A stretch of DNA of 64,000 bases from Dipetalonema caudispina (lineage: Eukaryota > Nematoda > Chromadorea > Rhabditida > Onchocercidae): positions 63,815-127,814 of the forward strand of contig JABVXV010000148.1 of NCBI GenBank assembly GCA_013365325.1, written 5' to 3'. Both the position numbers and the translations under genes were made by a program. The stretch's first letter is position 1. Each line of letters begins with the position of its first letter. The notes beneath the pieces were generated by a model that saw only the letters and a program-made list of their open reading frames with translations, searched no databases and was not told where the DNA came from. This document shows positions 24,585 through 39,596 of the stretch, in pieces.

Positions 24585-26809
24585 TATAATATGAGGAGAA
24601 AAAATATTACAAAAGATGAGAAAAATTTGCAAGTTTAATGATAGAAAAAAATCGCAGGGAAAAATTTCCAAGTAAATCATTCATTTTATCTTAATAGGTA
24701 CATTTCAATAATTTGAAAATCAATATTTATTGAAAAAAAAAAAAAGAGGATAATAATAGTAATAGATCATCATAAGAGGAAGCAATGTTAAGTGTATTTT
24801 ATGAACAGAATCTCTGTGTAGAAATAATTCATCAAAACTGGATTTTTTTTTTTTTTTTTTGAGAATGAAAAGATGAAATTCATGACCGATTTTGTTATAT
24901 AATATCGTGCAATAACATTTTTCAATTTCTTTTCAACGATAAATTTTTTGTGCTCATTTTTTAAATTTTTAAAAGAGAGTTTCAAAATTTGAATTCCGGT
25001 CCAATCTTTGACCTATTCCATCTTTTCTTAAAGGATTTTTTTTTTTCAAAAGAAACTTGGCAAAGAAATTGCATATAAAAAGATTAAACGTTTATTGGAG
25101 CTAATATTGGACACAGATAATTAGTGGCTAATCCAGTAATTATGTGCTCTAATAAATTAGTCTAGCATTTCGAATATGATCTTTTTTAAATAACTATATA
25201 ATTACTTTTGAGTTTGAATTTTTGTATAAATCCAAATAATGTTTTTTTTTTGTTTGAAAATTTTCTTGTTTAATTTAATTTTTTCCTTTTTTTTTGTTGT
25301 TGTTGTTATTCTATTTCAAAATCAATTCAATTGATTAATATGGTTAACTATGCTTATCACGATAAGGATAAGCTTAAGAATAAAATAAAAAAATCTGATA
25401 TCATTAGGACTCAACTAATGATTTCAACTATAATGCCAAAGTCAAAGAAAAAGTTGAGAAATGAATCAAATGAAGTAAAGTGATGTAAAAAAGGAAACAG
25501 ACAAAATCCGGAATGAATGAATATGAAATGAAGGAAGAAGCCAAGAGATATAGAATACGATATAAAGGATAATGAAAGATTAATTACTGAGTAAATCGAT
25601 TTCAGTGCTGATAGATTCGGGATCGTAACGATACAGAAATGTAGCATGTTGCGGGAGATGAACGAAACTGAAAAATGATGAAGAAAGAGATCATTCAACG
25701 CGAACTTATCAATTATCTTATCAACTAAACATATGTAAATCTAGCGCAAATAATTTCCTGCTAGTGATGATATTATTAGTGCTAAGTGTGAACGTTAACT
25801 GATCTTTTAACAGTGATGAATAATACAGATCATAGTGACTAATTAATTTATTAAATGGATGATTAGTTTAGAAACGGTATATTTTGAGCTAATTTCCAAA
25901 AACAAGGTTCAAACAAAAAAATTGTTCCGTATAGATATTGGGATCAGCTAAAGCAGCACGTATTACTTATAAAAGAATTAACCAGATTGATAAAAGCTAA
26001 TCAATTAAAACTGGTAAAAATTGATAATTGATGAAAATGAAACTGACAAAAACATTAAATTAGTAAAAGTGATAAAAATTGATAAAAAATTTTTATCGAT
26101 TGATCTTCATTTGTTATGCATGTAGGTAGTTATAATAGAGAAAAAATAAAATAAAAATCTTGAAGGGATTTGTTTATCTTAGCAAACTTTTTTGCAAGTG
26201 AGACTTCATTTTTTTCTATTTCTTTGCTTCATGCCAATTTGAACCTAATATTTAAATGGTTTTTTAAGACATTGTCAGAGCAGAATGACCAAAAGACAAA
26301 TTTGATAGTTACATTATTATGATAGATTAATATAAAATTGATACTACAATAGATTTATTAATATTCATGTTAATTCATTAATAAAATATATATATATATA
26401 TATAAGTATACATTAAAAAATAAAGAATGTACTGCTCAAGAATTTTTTACTTTACTTATACTTCTTTAAAATCTTTTTCATAATATATCATTCATTTACT
26501 AAATACCTTTTTTAATTAAATATATTCTACCTAAAAAAGTATCCGTTGATGAATTTTGAAAGTGTTAACTACAATTCAATTCATTGGCCTTATAAAGTAC
26601 TAAATGGAAGAAAACCTGAATGAAATATAAACATTCAAATTTAGTAATCATCCTTGTACTGATAAATGCAAATGCAAAATATACAAACACGTACACGTGG
26701 CAAAATAATGTATTGAAACATAAATGAAAGAAAGTGAAAATAAAAGTAACAAGTGAATTACTTAATTTCACATTTTTATTGTTCACATTTTAATCGGGCG
26801 GACGCTCCA
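24585..26809. other. Gene-poor region
   Basis: About 2.2 kb without a supported exon. It contains poly-A near 24735, poly-T near 24842 and 25240, a (TTG)n-like tract near 25294, a stretch at about 25950-26100 where gataaaaattgat-type words recur loosely, and (TA)n at about 26387-26404. Confidence 0.5.
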
Positions 26810-29288
<2,479 letters not shown>

Positions 29289-30702
29289 TTTTTATTTCTA
29301 TTTCCAATAACCGTTCCTCATTTACATCTTTAACTCTCTCTTAAATTTAAATGTTCCATATTTCTATTCTGCAAGTTGTACAATAAATCCTGTCGTTGTT
29401 TGCAACAGTCTAAAGGAACGGTCAAGATTCAGTAATTCATGCCCCTGGGGGCACTAAAAACTGAAGATCTGACAATACCGATAATTTTGTTAATCTGGCA
29501 GTCAAACTCATTATTTCATTCTGTTCATTTTTATTTATCCATTATTTCGTTTAACATTCCATTTATACACTAATGTTTTCTTTAGTTTAAACGAAGGATT
29601 AAAGGTCAGTTAGAAGAGAATGTTGTTTATAATGCCAAGTAGTTATTGAAAATTGAAAATTACTCCTACTTTGTGACCTTAATCATTCACGAAAATTTCC
29701 CAAAAAATAATTAAGCGTCCATATGTTCATCTATTGAGTCCATTCTAAGTCCAAATGCGTTAGTTGACCTTTTGTTAATGTTGTTTTTTGCTCTGTCTTT
29801 TAACCTCTTTAAAAGATCCGTTATCTCCACCAAAATTATCTGAAAGGGATGGAGAGAAGAAGAGAGAATGGAGGTCAATTAGTTGTGGAAAAAAAATTGA
29901 CCACATTCCGAGAAGATTTTGGCGATACTTACCTGAAAATTAAGCCAGCTGATTCCGTCTCTTATAGATTGCACATTTACTCTATATGGGATTCAGACTA
30001 CAAAAAGAAAAATCAGTTTTGATCAGATTTTTTTCCCGTAGATGAAACTTTTGAACATAACACGCTAAAGGCGCAATTGTTATGGATATCTACTGTTTGG
30101 TAGAACTGGAAACAATGATCCAAATACTTATTTTGTCCTCACAATCCACTACCCTTCTTTTACTTCAAGTCATCTAAGGAAACAATCGAAACATTAACAG
30201 ATATTGGGAATTTACATTTTGCATTCATTGACGATAACTAGAATTTTTAAAAGCAATCAATAAACTACCCTGTAATAGCTAACAATATTTAAAAAGAGGG
30301 AAGGTCAAAGGTCACTGTATCTAGATCATAGGAATTGTTTATTGTTGGAAGCATGACATGGTTCACTCAGTTATGGGTCAGTTCGATCGTCCATTTCTAT
30401 CATTCTCATTCCTCTAGTGGTCGTTTCTTATTGTTTCTGCTAAATTTTTTTTTTTAATTATTTCTCATTTATCCTTTATTTCATAAATTTAATGAAACTA
30501 AATTTTGGAATAAATAACGAATGAGAGTTACACTAAATATCCTTTCTATTCTATATTTTGTAAATTTCTTCCTTGCTAACACATGGTTCATTTGCATAAT
30601 TGCTGGATCCGAGGAAGTTACACTCAAATTTCGATCAATATTCAAAAAAAAAAAAATCCTATTATAGCTATCATTTAAAGAACGACAAGCCATTAATAAA
30701 AA
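29289..30702. other. Intergenic region
   Basis: No exon is supported. An AATAAA near 29381 may end the kinase transcript. A GC-rich inverted repeat, tgcccc-tg-ggggca, lies at 29440-29453 and stands out in this AT-rich setting. Confidence 0.5.
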
Positions 30703-33700
30703 ATGGAAAGACAAATGCAGCAGCTCTCCCTGAACGACAATTCTTCTGTCGAAAGTAAGGAAAATCAGAAATCGTCCATTTCGACAAAAAAATTCGGCAA
30801 AATGTTTCAGGAAACCAGAGCATTACTGGCAAAAAGGATAAATGAGCTGGAGATACATTACGTAGGTCTTATTTGATATTTACTTTAAAGTTCTTTAAGG
30901 TAAAATTGATTCTCGAAAAGATTAGGGGAGGAGTCGAAAATAAATTAAAAAGATCGAAGTGACAATTTCTTACCAAGAAAAGTCGTAATTCCTTTCAGTT
31001 GAAGAAATATGATCTTAGAATGCAACAAAAAAGTTACATAATTATTAGGCAATATTTTATGAATGAAATACATTTTGGAAATTTAATTAATTTCTAATTG
31101 TATTGCTCGACCTTAATCGATTGGCATAACTTTCTTGTGGCACAACATTTCTAGCAATGATATTAATGCGCATTAGATATTAATTAAAATGTTGTTCTTC
31201 ATTTTCTACAAATGTTCGAGTAGTTTTTTTGCATTTTTTAAAATATTTATATCTTTATTATAGTTATAACACATTTCAGTCAATAATATTTAAGACAAAG
31301 GATTTTTAAAAATGGCACTCTTTGACCATCATGTGAGCGATCATTAAGGCCTGAAGTCTGAGTTCAACGTAACAAAAGATTGAAGCAGTTTTTCGATAAA
31401 ACAATTTACTGCTTAACTGGATGTTATTTTAAAACATGATAAAATGAAAGATAATTCAAGAATAAATTGAGAAATTTATGCAATTTTAATTTTTCAATTT
31501 CAGAAAAAGTTAAGTGAGAAACGAAATAATCTAAACACTGAAAATAATCTACCAATTGAATACGTAAGTGTTTTTATTTGTTACATGATTATGATTATCT
31601 TAGTTTTTATTAATGAATCTTGATGTTTATTATGAAAAGAATGAAAAATCTATTTTAGATTAGAACTGATCTCAAAATGAAAGAAGTAACAGATCAGCTC
31701 AATATTATGCTTGAATTAAACAAAGTTCATCTGTCCGATATGAAAAAAATTGTGCAAGCAAGGAACAAACAAAAAAAGGTTTCACAGTTATTATTTTAAT
31801 TATTCCCACAACAGTACACATTTATTGCTATGTAAGATTGTCGTAGTGAAATTTATTACTTACAGGGAAGGAAATGGAACTTTTTCAAACGAATGGAAGA
31901 TTTTCAACGTTACAAAGAACTTCTATCATTGTTGCAATATGCTGAAGTAAGAGAAGCATTTCGCACTGAAACTAAAGGAGCCATTGTAAGTTTAAATGAT
32001 TTTCTTTACATTATTGCAAAAAGGTAACAAGTGATCTTTCATGTAAAAAAAAAAGGTTAGTATTTGATCCAACTTCTTTTGCGACATTATTAACTAAGTT
32101 AATAAGCATATTTGTATGCGTTGTAGTGAATAAATAATCCCAAATCTTTTTCTTCATAATCTTAATTGTAATTGAGATTATGAAGTTGTTTTACATTTTC
32201 CTTTAGAATAATTCTTAACTCTTTTCACGGTTTATGTCAATTAATAATAGCAAGTGGAATTACCTTTGCAGGGTGATTGATACGATATTAGTTTACTAAC
32301 AAGCTACTATAAAAACAAAGTAAAAATAAAAAAAAAATGAAATAACTGTGTTTAATTAATTAATTATTATCAGAAATTAACAAACGATGAATTGGAGTAC
32401 TTGTATTGGCTAAATGCAGAAATTAATCCATCAATAAATTCTGTTGAAAATATGGGAATTTGGCGCAAGAAATTACGAGAGAGTACCGCGAAAGCAGTAG
32501 AAATCACACTTGGCTCGAATAAAAAAATTACTAATTCTTGGACAGGTAGGAAATAAATGAAATAGGTGTTATGTAATGGAGCAAATTGAAGGAATAATTT
32601 TTGTCAATTGAATATCGGAATAGTATTCAATCGTTATTGCAGCATTTTTAATGAATATTTTTCATATATACAATTAATATTCCAGGTCATTCATGATAGA
32701 AAACGTTTATATTTCAGGTTACGATACGAAATGTTTACTGGAACGTATAAGCAGGTGTGAGTTTTTCAAAGGACGTACAATGTGGGTAAACATGGAAATC
32801 TTTAATCGAATAAATGCGAGTATATTTTCAAATGCATTTGAAACATATTCCTACGAGTACTACGACAATCAAGAGGTTGTTTCTTTTTACTTACTTAACA
32901 ATATGGATCAGAATAGAAAATTTGATGAATTATTCTAATTTTAGATTCTGTCTGATGCTAGCGTGGAATCTAGTCCTGATATAACACCTAAAGCCAAAAT
33001 CTCGAAGTGCAAAGATCAAAGCTTCAACATTGATTCTGCCAGTAAGTCTTCCAATAATTTCAAAATAAAAATTTGATTGATAAATAATCTAGTGAAGGTG
33101 AAAAATAATGAAAAGAACAAAAAAAAAAAAAAAAAAAAAAAAATCAATTTATACAAAATGCAAAAAGAATAGTAATACTGTATTTTATTGCAGCTGGTTC
33201 AAATGTCAAACAAAATCATATACGAGTGGGAAAAAAAGCATCAAATGTGGTAGAAAAGACAAAAGAAAATTATAAATTTGTAAAAAGAAGTGACAAACCT
33301 GACGGTTAATTAATTAGTACAATAAATTGGAGCATTTTTATCCTGACACACCCACCCATCTTTCTCATACTTTCCCAATTCTAAAGTCAATCTTAGACAG
33401 ATTCTTCCTGATATAACTTAATATCTTTTGTCATGTATCGCCACCCTTAAAATAGCTTTCTAAGAAATTTACTCTTTACCATTTAATAGAAGTTAAGAAT
33501 GTTACTTGTGACAAGTAAAATTAACTCATTTCAAATATGAATGAAAAATTGATGTAAATTTCTTTCTATGGTATTCTGAAACTTTCATGAAGAATGTATT
33601 CAACAAAAATAAGCAATTGCATCAATTATTAGAAATGAAGAAAAAGGCGAAGTAAAGATGAATAGATTGAAATATTTATCAATTTATGGAAATGGATTGG

Positions 33701-33853
33701 TAATTTTATCCTAATAAAAATAAAATTGTTATTTCTGACTAATTCTTCAATTAACATACAAATTTTTGAATCTTTCGAACAGAACATTAATTTTGATTTC
33801 AGATTACTATCTTTGCTTTAATTATTATCCTGCTCGTTTCATTGCCGACGTAA
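30703..33853 (+). CDS. Tail-anchored helical protein, tandem family member A (unknown function)
   Basis: Nine exons in phase: 30703-30861, 31504-31563, 31659-31778, 31866-31985, 32374-32545, 32718-32875, 32945-33041, 33194-33279 and 33803-33853, about 340 residues. The N-terminal two thirds are charged and heptad-like (MKEVTDQLNIMLELNKVHL, LQYAEVREAFRTETKGAI). A conserved block YWLNAEINPSIN and a GYDTKCLLERIS block follow, then a Ser/Lys-rich stretch. The last exon encodes ITIFALIIILLVSLPT-stop, a hydrophobic tail that would anchor the protein with its bulk in the cytosol. If the gtaaaa donor at 33280 is not used, translation instead stops at 33309 (KRSDKPDG-stop), with AATAAA close behind at about 33321. 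That would give a 333-residue soluble form. Two downstream paralogues share its exon pattern. I recognise no family. Confidence 0.7.
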
Positions 33854-33908
33854 AGGTACCATCATCGTTAGCTCGACGACCACCACCAGGAATATTTCGT
33901 TGTGACAT
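33825..33908 (-). other. Short antisense ORF over the anchor exon of member A
   Basis: On the minus strand an ATG-initiated 27-codon frame (MSQRNIPGGGRRANDDG...) ends at 33825 and lies opposite the proposed hydrophobic last exon of family member A. Its Gly/Arg/Asp composition is unlike the surrounding AT-rich noise. No exon partner or family was recognised, so it may be chance. Confidence 0.2.
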
Positions 33909-34531
33909 TTGATTTAAGAATAAGTAATTCATTTCAAATGTTAAGCTTTCATTGCTTACCATATTATAAATGAAAAATATTTCCGCTTCTTCTGATTTTT
34001 GTTTTTGTTCTTTTTTTTTGCTTTGTTTCTTTCGATTGCAAAAATTTTGTCGCTATGCCATCATTGCTATGAACAATCGCGCAAAATTTTATATCCGTTA
34101 TGATCACACAATTGACCTTTCAATTTAGTTCTCATTCAGGGGGCACATCCACATTTTTAACTTATTTTTGGTTAAAATTTTAGTATGATTACTGCAAATG
34201 AAGCCATTATTCCAAGCAATGTTTTGCTATAGAACCGATTATTATTGTTTATCTGTTTGGTAAGCAAATAAATGCTTGAACTTCATCTTCAAATAATTTT
34301 ATTACATCGTACTGGGCTTATTGTGGTTTTTTAAAATGATGAATTGTTTATACAAATATTCATTTTCTCCAGAATCCCAATTTGCGAAGTTAGCGCAATT
34401 AAATTCGGTTTATTGCGCCATTATGAAAATATCAGAAGGTCATTGTTATAGTCGCAATAGAGACCGATTTAAACTCCAAATAAACTGGAAATTGTAAACT
34501 AAAGAGAGAAATAGCAAAAGCCTAAATTTAG

Positions 34532-34785
34532 ATCGAATATACATATCTGATGTTGGTTTCATCATTCTTTTATCACTAGCTTGTATTTTCATCACAACTG
34601 ATTTTCCGAATAAACAAAAAATTTCAAAGCCAACAAAATCAAATCAACAAAAGTTAACGCAACAAAAATTACAAGAAGATGTTTAAATAATCAAATATCC
34701 TCACGATGATAAGCACAATCCAGATCATGATCGTGATCAACTGGCCTTAATCAAAGATCAAATCCTTAAAACAGGACTGCTATAA
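34532..34785 (+). pseudogene. Open frame with membrane segment, interrupted by one TAA
   Basis: After an aaatttag acceptor-like site a frame reads RIYISDVGFIILLSLACIF, then a Lys/Gln-rich tail (KSNQQKLTQQKLQEDV), and hits TAA at 34684-34686. The same frame then stays open with biased, protein-like composition (PHDDKHNPDHDRDQLALIKD) to a TAA at 34783-34785. It could be a decayed gene, a terminal exon followed by a chance frame, or an upstream exon of the next paralogue. No homologue is recognised. The composition makes it worth recording at low confidence. Confidence 0.25.
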
Positions 34786-35133
34786 GTTTAATTCTCATCT
34801 CTTCATCGGTTCATTTTGCATTACATCGATAGCTTCCATATTCCATCTCCACGTTATCAGATCCAATTTCTTTTTATGAAAGTGACAAATTATAGGACAA
34901 CTACTAATGAGCCTTTCAAATTTGAATTATTTTAACAATTCCATTTCGGTTAAGCTATTAAACAAGAGGAAGAAGAATTCTTTTTTTCATATTTTTTGTT
35001 AAATTTTTATTTTTGTCCTAAAGATGTTCTAAAGCATCAAAAGGGTCAAGTTAAGACGAAAAAATTAAATTAACATTTCAACTATATGAGCTTTACGTGA
35101 AAAGCACTATATTTGATCTATGTTTTCCGGCAG

Positions 35134-38100
35134 CTATCGAGTTCTAATCATAAAAAAATCTCCGAGATCCAATCAAATACAACTGTTTTAGTTAACTGCA
35201 CGGCAAATAAGATACGGAAAAAGATGCAAGAGCAAAGTGAAGACGACTTTTTTTGCAAATGGAATCCGAAAAATGATATTATTGTAATGTTGCTCTCTGA
35301 TAAGATTACGGATTTAAGAGAACAACTCGTTAGTTTCATTAAAATTCTAATATGAAAATTCTTCTGAACATTGTAATATTATTAGCAACATTCTAATTGG
35401 AAAATATTTTATAAATTTGTATTTCCAAGATCCTCCGTTTAATATTGCCTGTTATTTTCAACTCATTTGAGTTATTAAAATTCATTAATTCATTAAATGC
35501 TGTCTTTTTTACTTTGAGCATAGAAGTGTGAAGAATTGAGACAATTTACGAATGATTAAATATCTCATTCGATTATGATACAAATATAATTTAGGGATTC
35601 CTTGCATATTTTGTTTCTCTTCGATAGCTTACGGTTTTTTTTTTTTTTTTTTTTTTTTTTTCAGGAAGTATTAGAAGTTGGAAGAGCAAATATGAGTGCT
35701 GGAACTACCGTCTATGCAATCCACACGGTATGTTTTATCATTTATCAGAACTGATTCCCATCTTCCATTCTTACTTAATCACTTTGATTGGTAAAACCAT
35801 AATAATTAGGCAATAACGATGGCAATGGATGTAATTGGTTCGTTAGATACTATAATGGAAGTTTATATGTCCGAAATGACAAGGAAAAAAGAAGCTATGA
35901 TTAAGAAAAAACAGGTCGATTGCTCAGATTTTCCTTTTTTTTTTCATTTCAAAAAATTTTTCGCAAATAGAGGAAATGACGTTTGTCGGATAACGTTTTA
36001 TTCCGATGAAATTCCTGCAATAAAATTTTGCCACTGTAATTTTAGGTTATAGAACGGTTGAATTATATTGAGAAGGATATTACGGAATGAAATGTTATCA
36101 TTTTCCATTCATATTTATTTTAGTTAAAACAAGAAAATTTATATGACAATATGAAAGTAAAAATGGGAGAAAATAATTAAGCGAAAATTCTTTTAATGTT
36201 TACAGAGAAATCGAATGGATCTTATGGAACAAATAATAGCTTTCCTGCAATATAAACAAATTATTGCTAACACTCAAATTACGGAGATCAATAATTCGCT
36301 TAGATCCGGAACAAATGGTGCCATAGTGCGTCCGAATCATTCCTTCTTGTTTAAACTTAAGAATAAGCAAAGCGTAACAGGACGAATTATTTCTATAACA
36401 AATCCCAAAATTTAATCTCCTTTCCAATAATTCATTTATCATTCATGAACATTACTTGGTTATTGTTCAAGAAGGATAACCCTACACATTACCTGAAAAA
36501 TAAACGGTATTTTCATAACATATTCCATTCTTGAATATGAACCGGTTGAAATGATAGGAATACTTCGTCATCAATCATTTAACATTATTTGAAGTATGAT
36601 TCATTTTCAAACTTCACAGGTTTATTATGAATTTCTCGGTTACAGCAATACTTTGAAAGACATTAAATTTGATAATTTATTATTATTTTATTGTTCAACT
36701 ACCGTAATAACCTTGTTAACAGAAATTAAACGGACAAGAACTTACAATTTTGAATTCGTTAAATGCACTAATTAATCCGACGATAAATTTCAAACAAAAT
36801 AACAAAACTCGCAAAGAGAAGCTACAAGTTTCCGTAGAACAGGGAATGAGAATCGTGAACGATTCATCTGTTCGGATTATTGGTGATCATACAGGTGAAA
36901 ATATATTAGAATGAACTTAATATTTTACTTTTATTGTTTGTAAACATGATCACTACTTTTTGATAAATAAACACAGTTTTCGACCATCTTTATGACATTC
37001 ATCTGTTTCCGCTTTATTTTTTTAAGCTTTTTCATAATACTGAATTTAGGAATCCCATATCAGTGAGATCATTTTTAGGCAGTGATATTAAATGCTTGCT
37101 TGATCGTATTTCCAGTTCTCATTTATTTTGGAATATGCCAAATTGGATAGAAAATATGACTTTTATTCAACAAATGTCTTTTATACCTCCATCACGGGTA
37201 GTTCATAAGAATTGAATTTATTTTCAAATTTCTATATTTCATCTCTATATTATATTTTTTAAAAAAATTGAATTGTCTCACTTCACTGGATACTTCTTAT
37301 ATTTTTTTCAAATCTTTGATTAAATTTAGGCTGTTAGAAATTCTGCTTCCTGTTTCGTTATTGGCGGCGAAACGGATAATAGTTCCACTAACAAAGGAAG
37401 AGATGACAAAACTGATAAATGTCCTGAAGCAATGGATGTTCGACAAGATAACTTAATAGCTACTGCAAAGGTTTGATGGTTTTTGCTTTAGTTGAAAATA
37501 ATGATGAAAATGCGACAGTTTTATTGACTAAATATTTTTAGACAATCCATTGTAGTGATACAGCAAAATCTGACGATCATTCTTCATCACAAAAAAATAG
37601 ACAAAATGAGGAAAATATTAATAATGGTACGTGATGCTACTTGAAGTTAATTTTAAAATTTCTTCAAACGTTTGTGAATGAATCTTAAGTGTCTATCAGC
37701 AGTGGTGTTTGTCAGTTACCATAATGCTAAGATTTACCAAAAATTTTGAACCAGTTAGGATAAGGCATTTTTATGAGGCATAATTCAAAAACTTTTCCTA
37801 AGATCTACGATAGTTTTCGGTTTTTTTAACAATATGAACAATAAAAAAGGATGGTGTAATTTGGAGTGACAAACGTTATTTACCTATAATAGGCCTATTA
37901 GCTCATTCTCAACAACTCTCAGGTAATAAAGCTTTACATGAATTTTCATGAATCCTAAATTTTCAGGAACATAATTTTCAAAGGAATGTTCACTTTTACT
38001 CATACTACTCGTTTTTTTCCCCTTTCTTTTGTAGCGATTTTGAATGTTCGACAAAGTACTATACAGCATCGAGAGGAAGTGCCAAGCGGAAAAAGTACCG

Positions 38101-38252
38101 ACTCAATGAAATTACCGATTGGTGACACAGAAGAAAATGTTCACTTCAATACATTCTATCAGTCTTACATTTCCTCTCTTTGCATAGGATTAATTATTGG
38201 CTTTGTAATTTGCAAAATATGCAATTCTTCACTACTTAGATTCAATCCATGA
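35134..38252 (+). CDS. Tail-anchored helical protein, tandem family member B (5' end unresolved)
   Basis: Nine exons join in phase: from about 35134 to 35328, then 35665-35727, 35810-35914, 36206-36325, 36723-36894, 37079-37197, 37330-37470, 37542-37626, 38035-38252, giving about 405 residues. The first exon has no in-frame ATG before its coiled-coil-like part, so an upstream exon is probably missing; the first internal Met is in KIRKKMQEQSE. Blocks shared with member A are SGTNGAI at the end of a 120-bp exon, LNSLNALINPTIN in a 172-bp exon, and GSDIKCLLDRISSSHLFW. A Ser/Asp/Asn-rich linker follows, then YISSLCIGLIIGFVICKI and a short tail SSLLRFNP-stop. This predicts a C-terminal membrane anchor with the helical part in the cytosol. 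The function is unknown. Confidence 0.7.
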
Positions 38253-39596
38253 TAATGAGGGAAAGCTTAGCAAAAATGAATTCTGAAATTTTTTCTTGTC
38301 GTTTGTTTCAATGAAATGCATTGTATTTACAATATTAAAAAAGCTAAATAATTTGGAAAAAATTATCAGAACAGATTATTATATTATCATATTTTAAATG
38401 CTACAGTATTTATCTGATACATTAAGCTTCCAATATAGCTTAGTTGTAGAGTTTTGATTATTAGAATATTGCTCTATGCGAAAGGAATTTTAATTGTTGC
38501 ATTAATTATTTCTTTCATTGAATTATTTTCTTCTTCATCTTCTTATTTATATCATTTTGTGAATTTGCTCACTTTTCATTTACTCTGTCTGATCGATAAT
38601 ATTTTGATGCATTTATTGCAATTCAAAATATTCATCTTTTTATGCTACTAATAGTATATACAATTTACTGATTGATTATTTTGGGAACTTTTCGAAAAAA
38701 AAAAAATATTTTCTGGTTTCATTGATAAAGTAAAACAATTCAAATTTCATGATCATGTTCTAGACAGACAAAAGCCTATTATAATCATTTCAAGGCATTT
38801 ACGCAACTTCATAACTTTCTACTACATGTAGCAAACGTATTATCATCGATAATAACTGATCGATCTTCTAATACTTGCAAAAGATTTTGAAGAAACAACG
38901 AAAAATGTATATAGAAATTCCAGAATTAGGCAAATTCAGATTTACATGATCAATAAAACTAGTATTTAAAGTGATTTTCCATTGCTATTATGACAATATT
39001 ATATTCATCTTTTAATGTTCATCTAGAAAAGTGGAAAAATGCTTCAGGAGCAGAGTGATTAGTTTGCTGTAATGATCTGATCGATGATCTAGATCGAACT
39101 TTTTTGATTTCCTCGAATTTTCCATAATATAAGAACAATCCAAAAATGATATCAATCTAAAAGAGCATATACATATCCCTTTCTATAATTCATTAGCAGA
39201 ATACCTAAGTTGCCTTTTTTCTCCCTTCGACGTAAATTTCCATCTCATCACTCCCTTGAACAAATAATATAGGGTTAAGGGTCAGTGTACATCTTTGCGT
39301 TCACATTTGCATTATTAAATTGTTATCCTGCTGAAAGTCTGCTGATGCTTGATCGATGATTTTTTTCGACAAATTTCTTACCATTATTAGCGTCTTATGA
39401 CCTCAGGTTTTGGTTAGTTTTTCATTGAAAGTTTGAGAAAAGTCAAAGTACAAATTAATTTGACTGGTCTATTCTGTAATTTCACAGCAAAAAGTGTTGC
39501 ACGCGAACATGCAATTCATTTATATTTAATCCGAGAAAATAATAATTGGAACTTTTTTTCAGTTATCTAAACGATATTGAAGCTTTGAAGCAAATC
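38253..39596. other. Intergenic region
   Basis: No exon is supported. A possible SL or 3' splice acceptor, actttttttcag, ends at 39562, 34 bp upstream of the start codon of the next paralogue. Confidence 0.5.

Noticed and set aside
25411..25698. 95-codon minus-strand open frame rich in Phe, Ser, Ile and Leu
   Set aside because: It is the complement of a purine-rich stretch. It has no splice context, family motif or plausible neighbours, and its composition is what AT-rich polypurine DNA gives by chance.
38454..38651. Hydrophobic plus-strand frame between family members B and C
   Set aside because: No ATG start, no splice context, and low-complexity Ile/Leu/Ser content typical of T-rich spacer.
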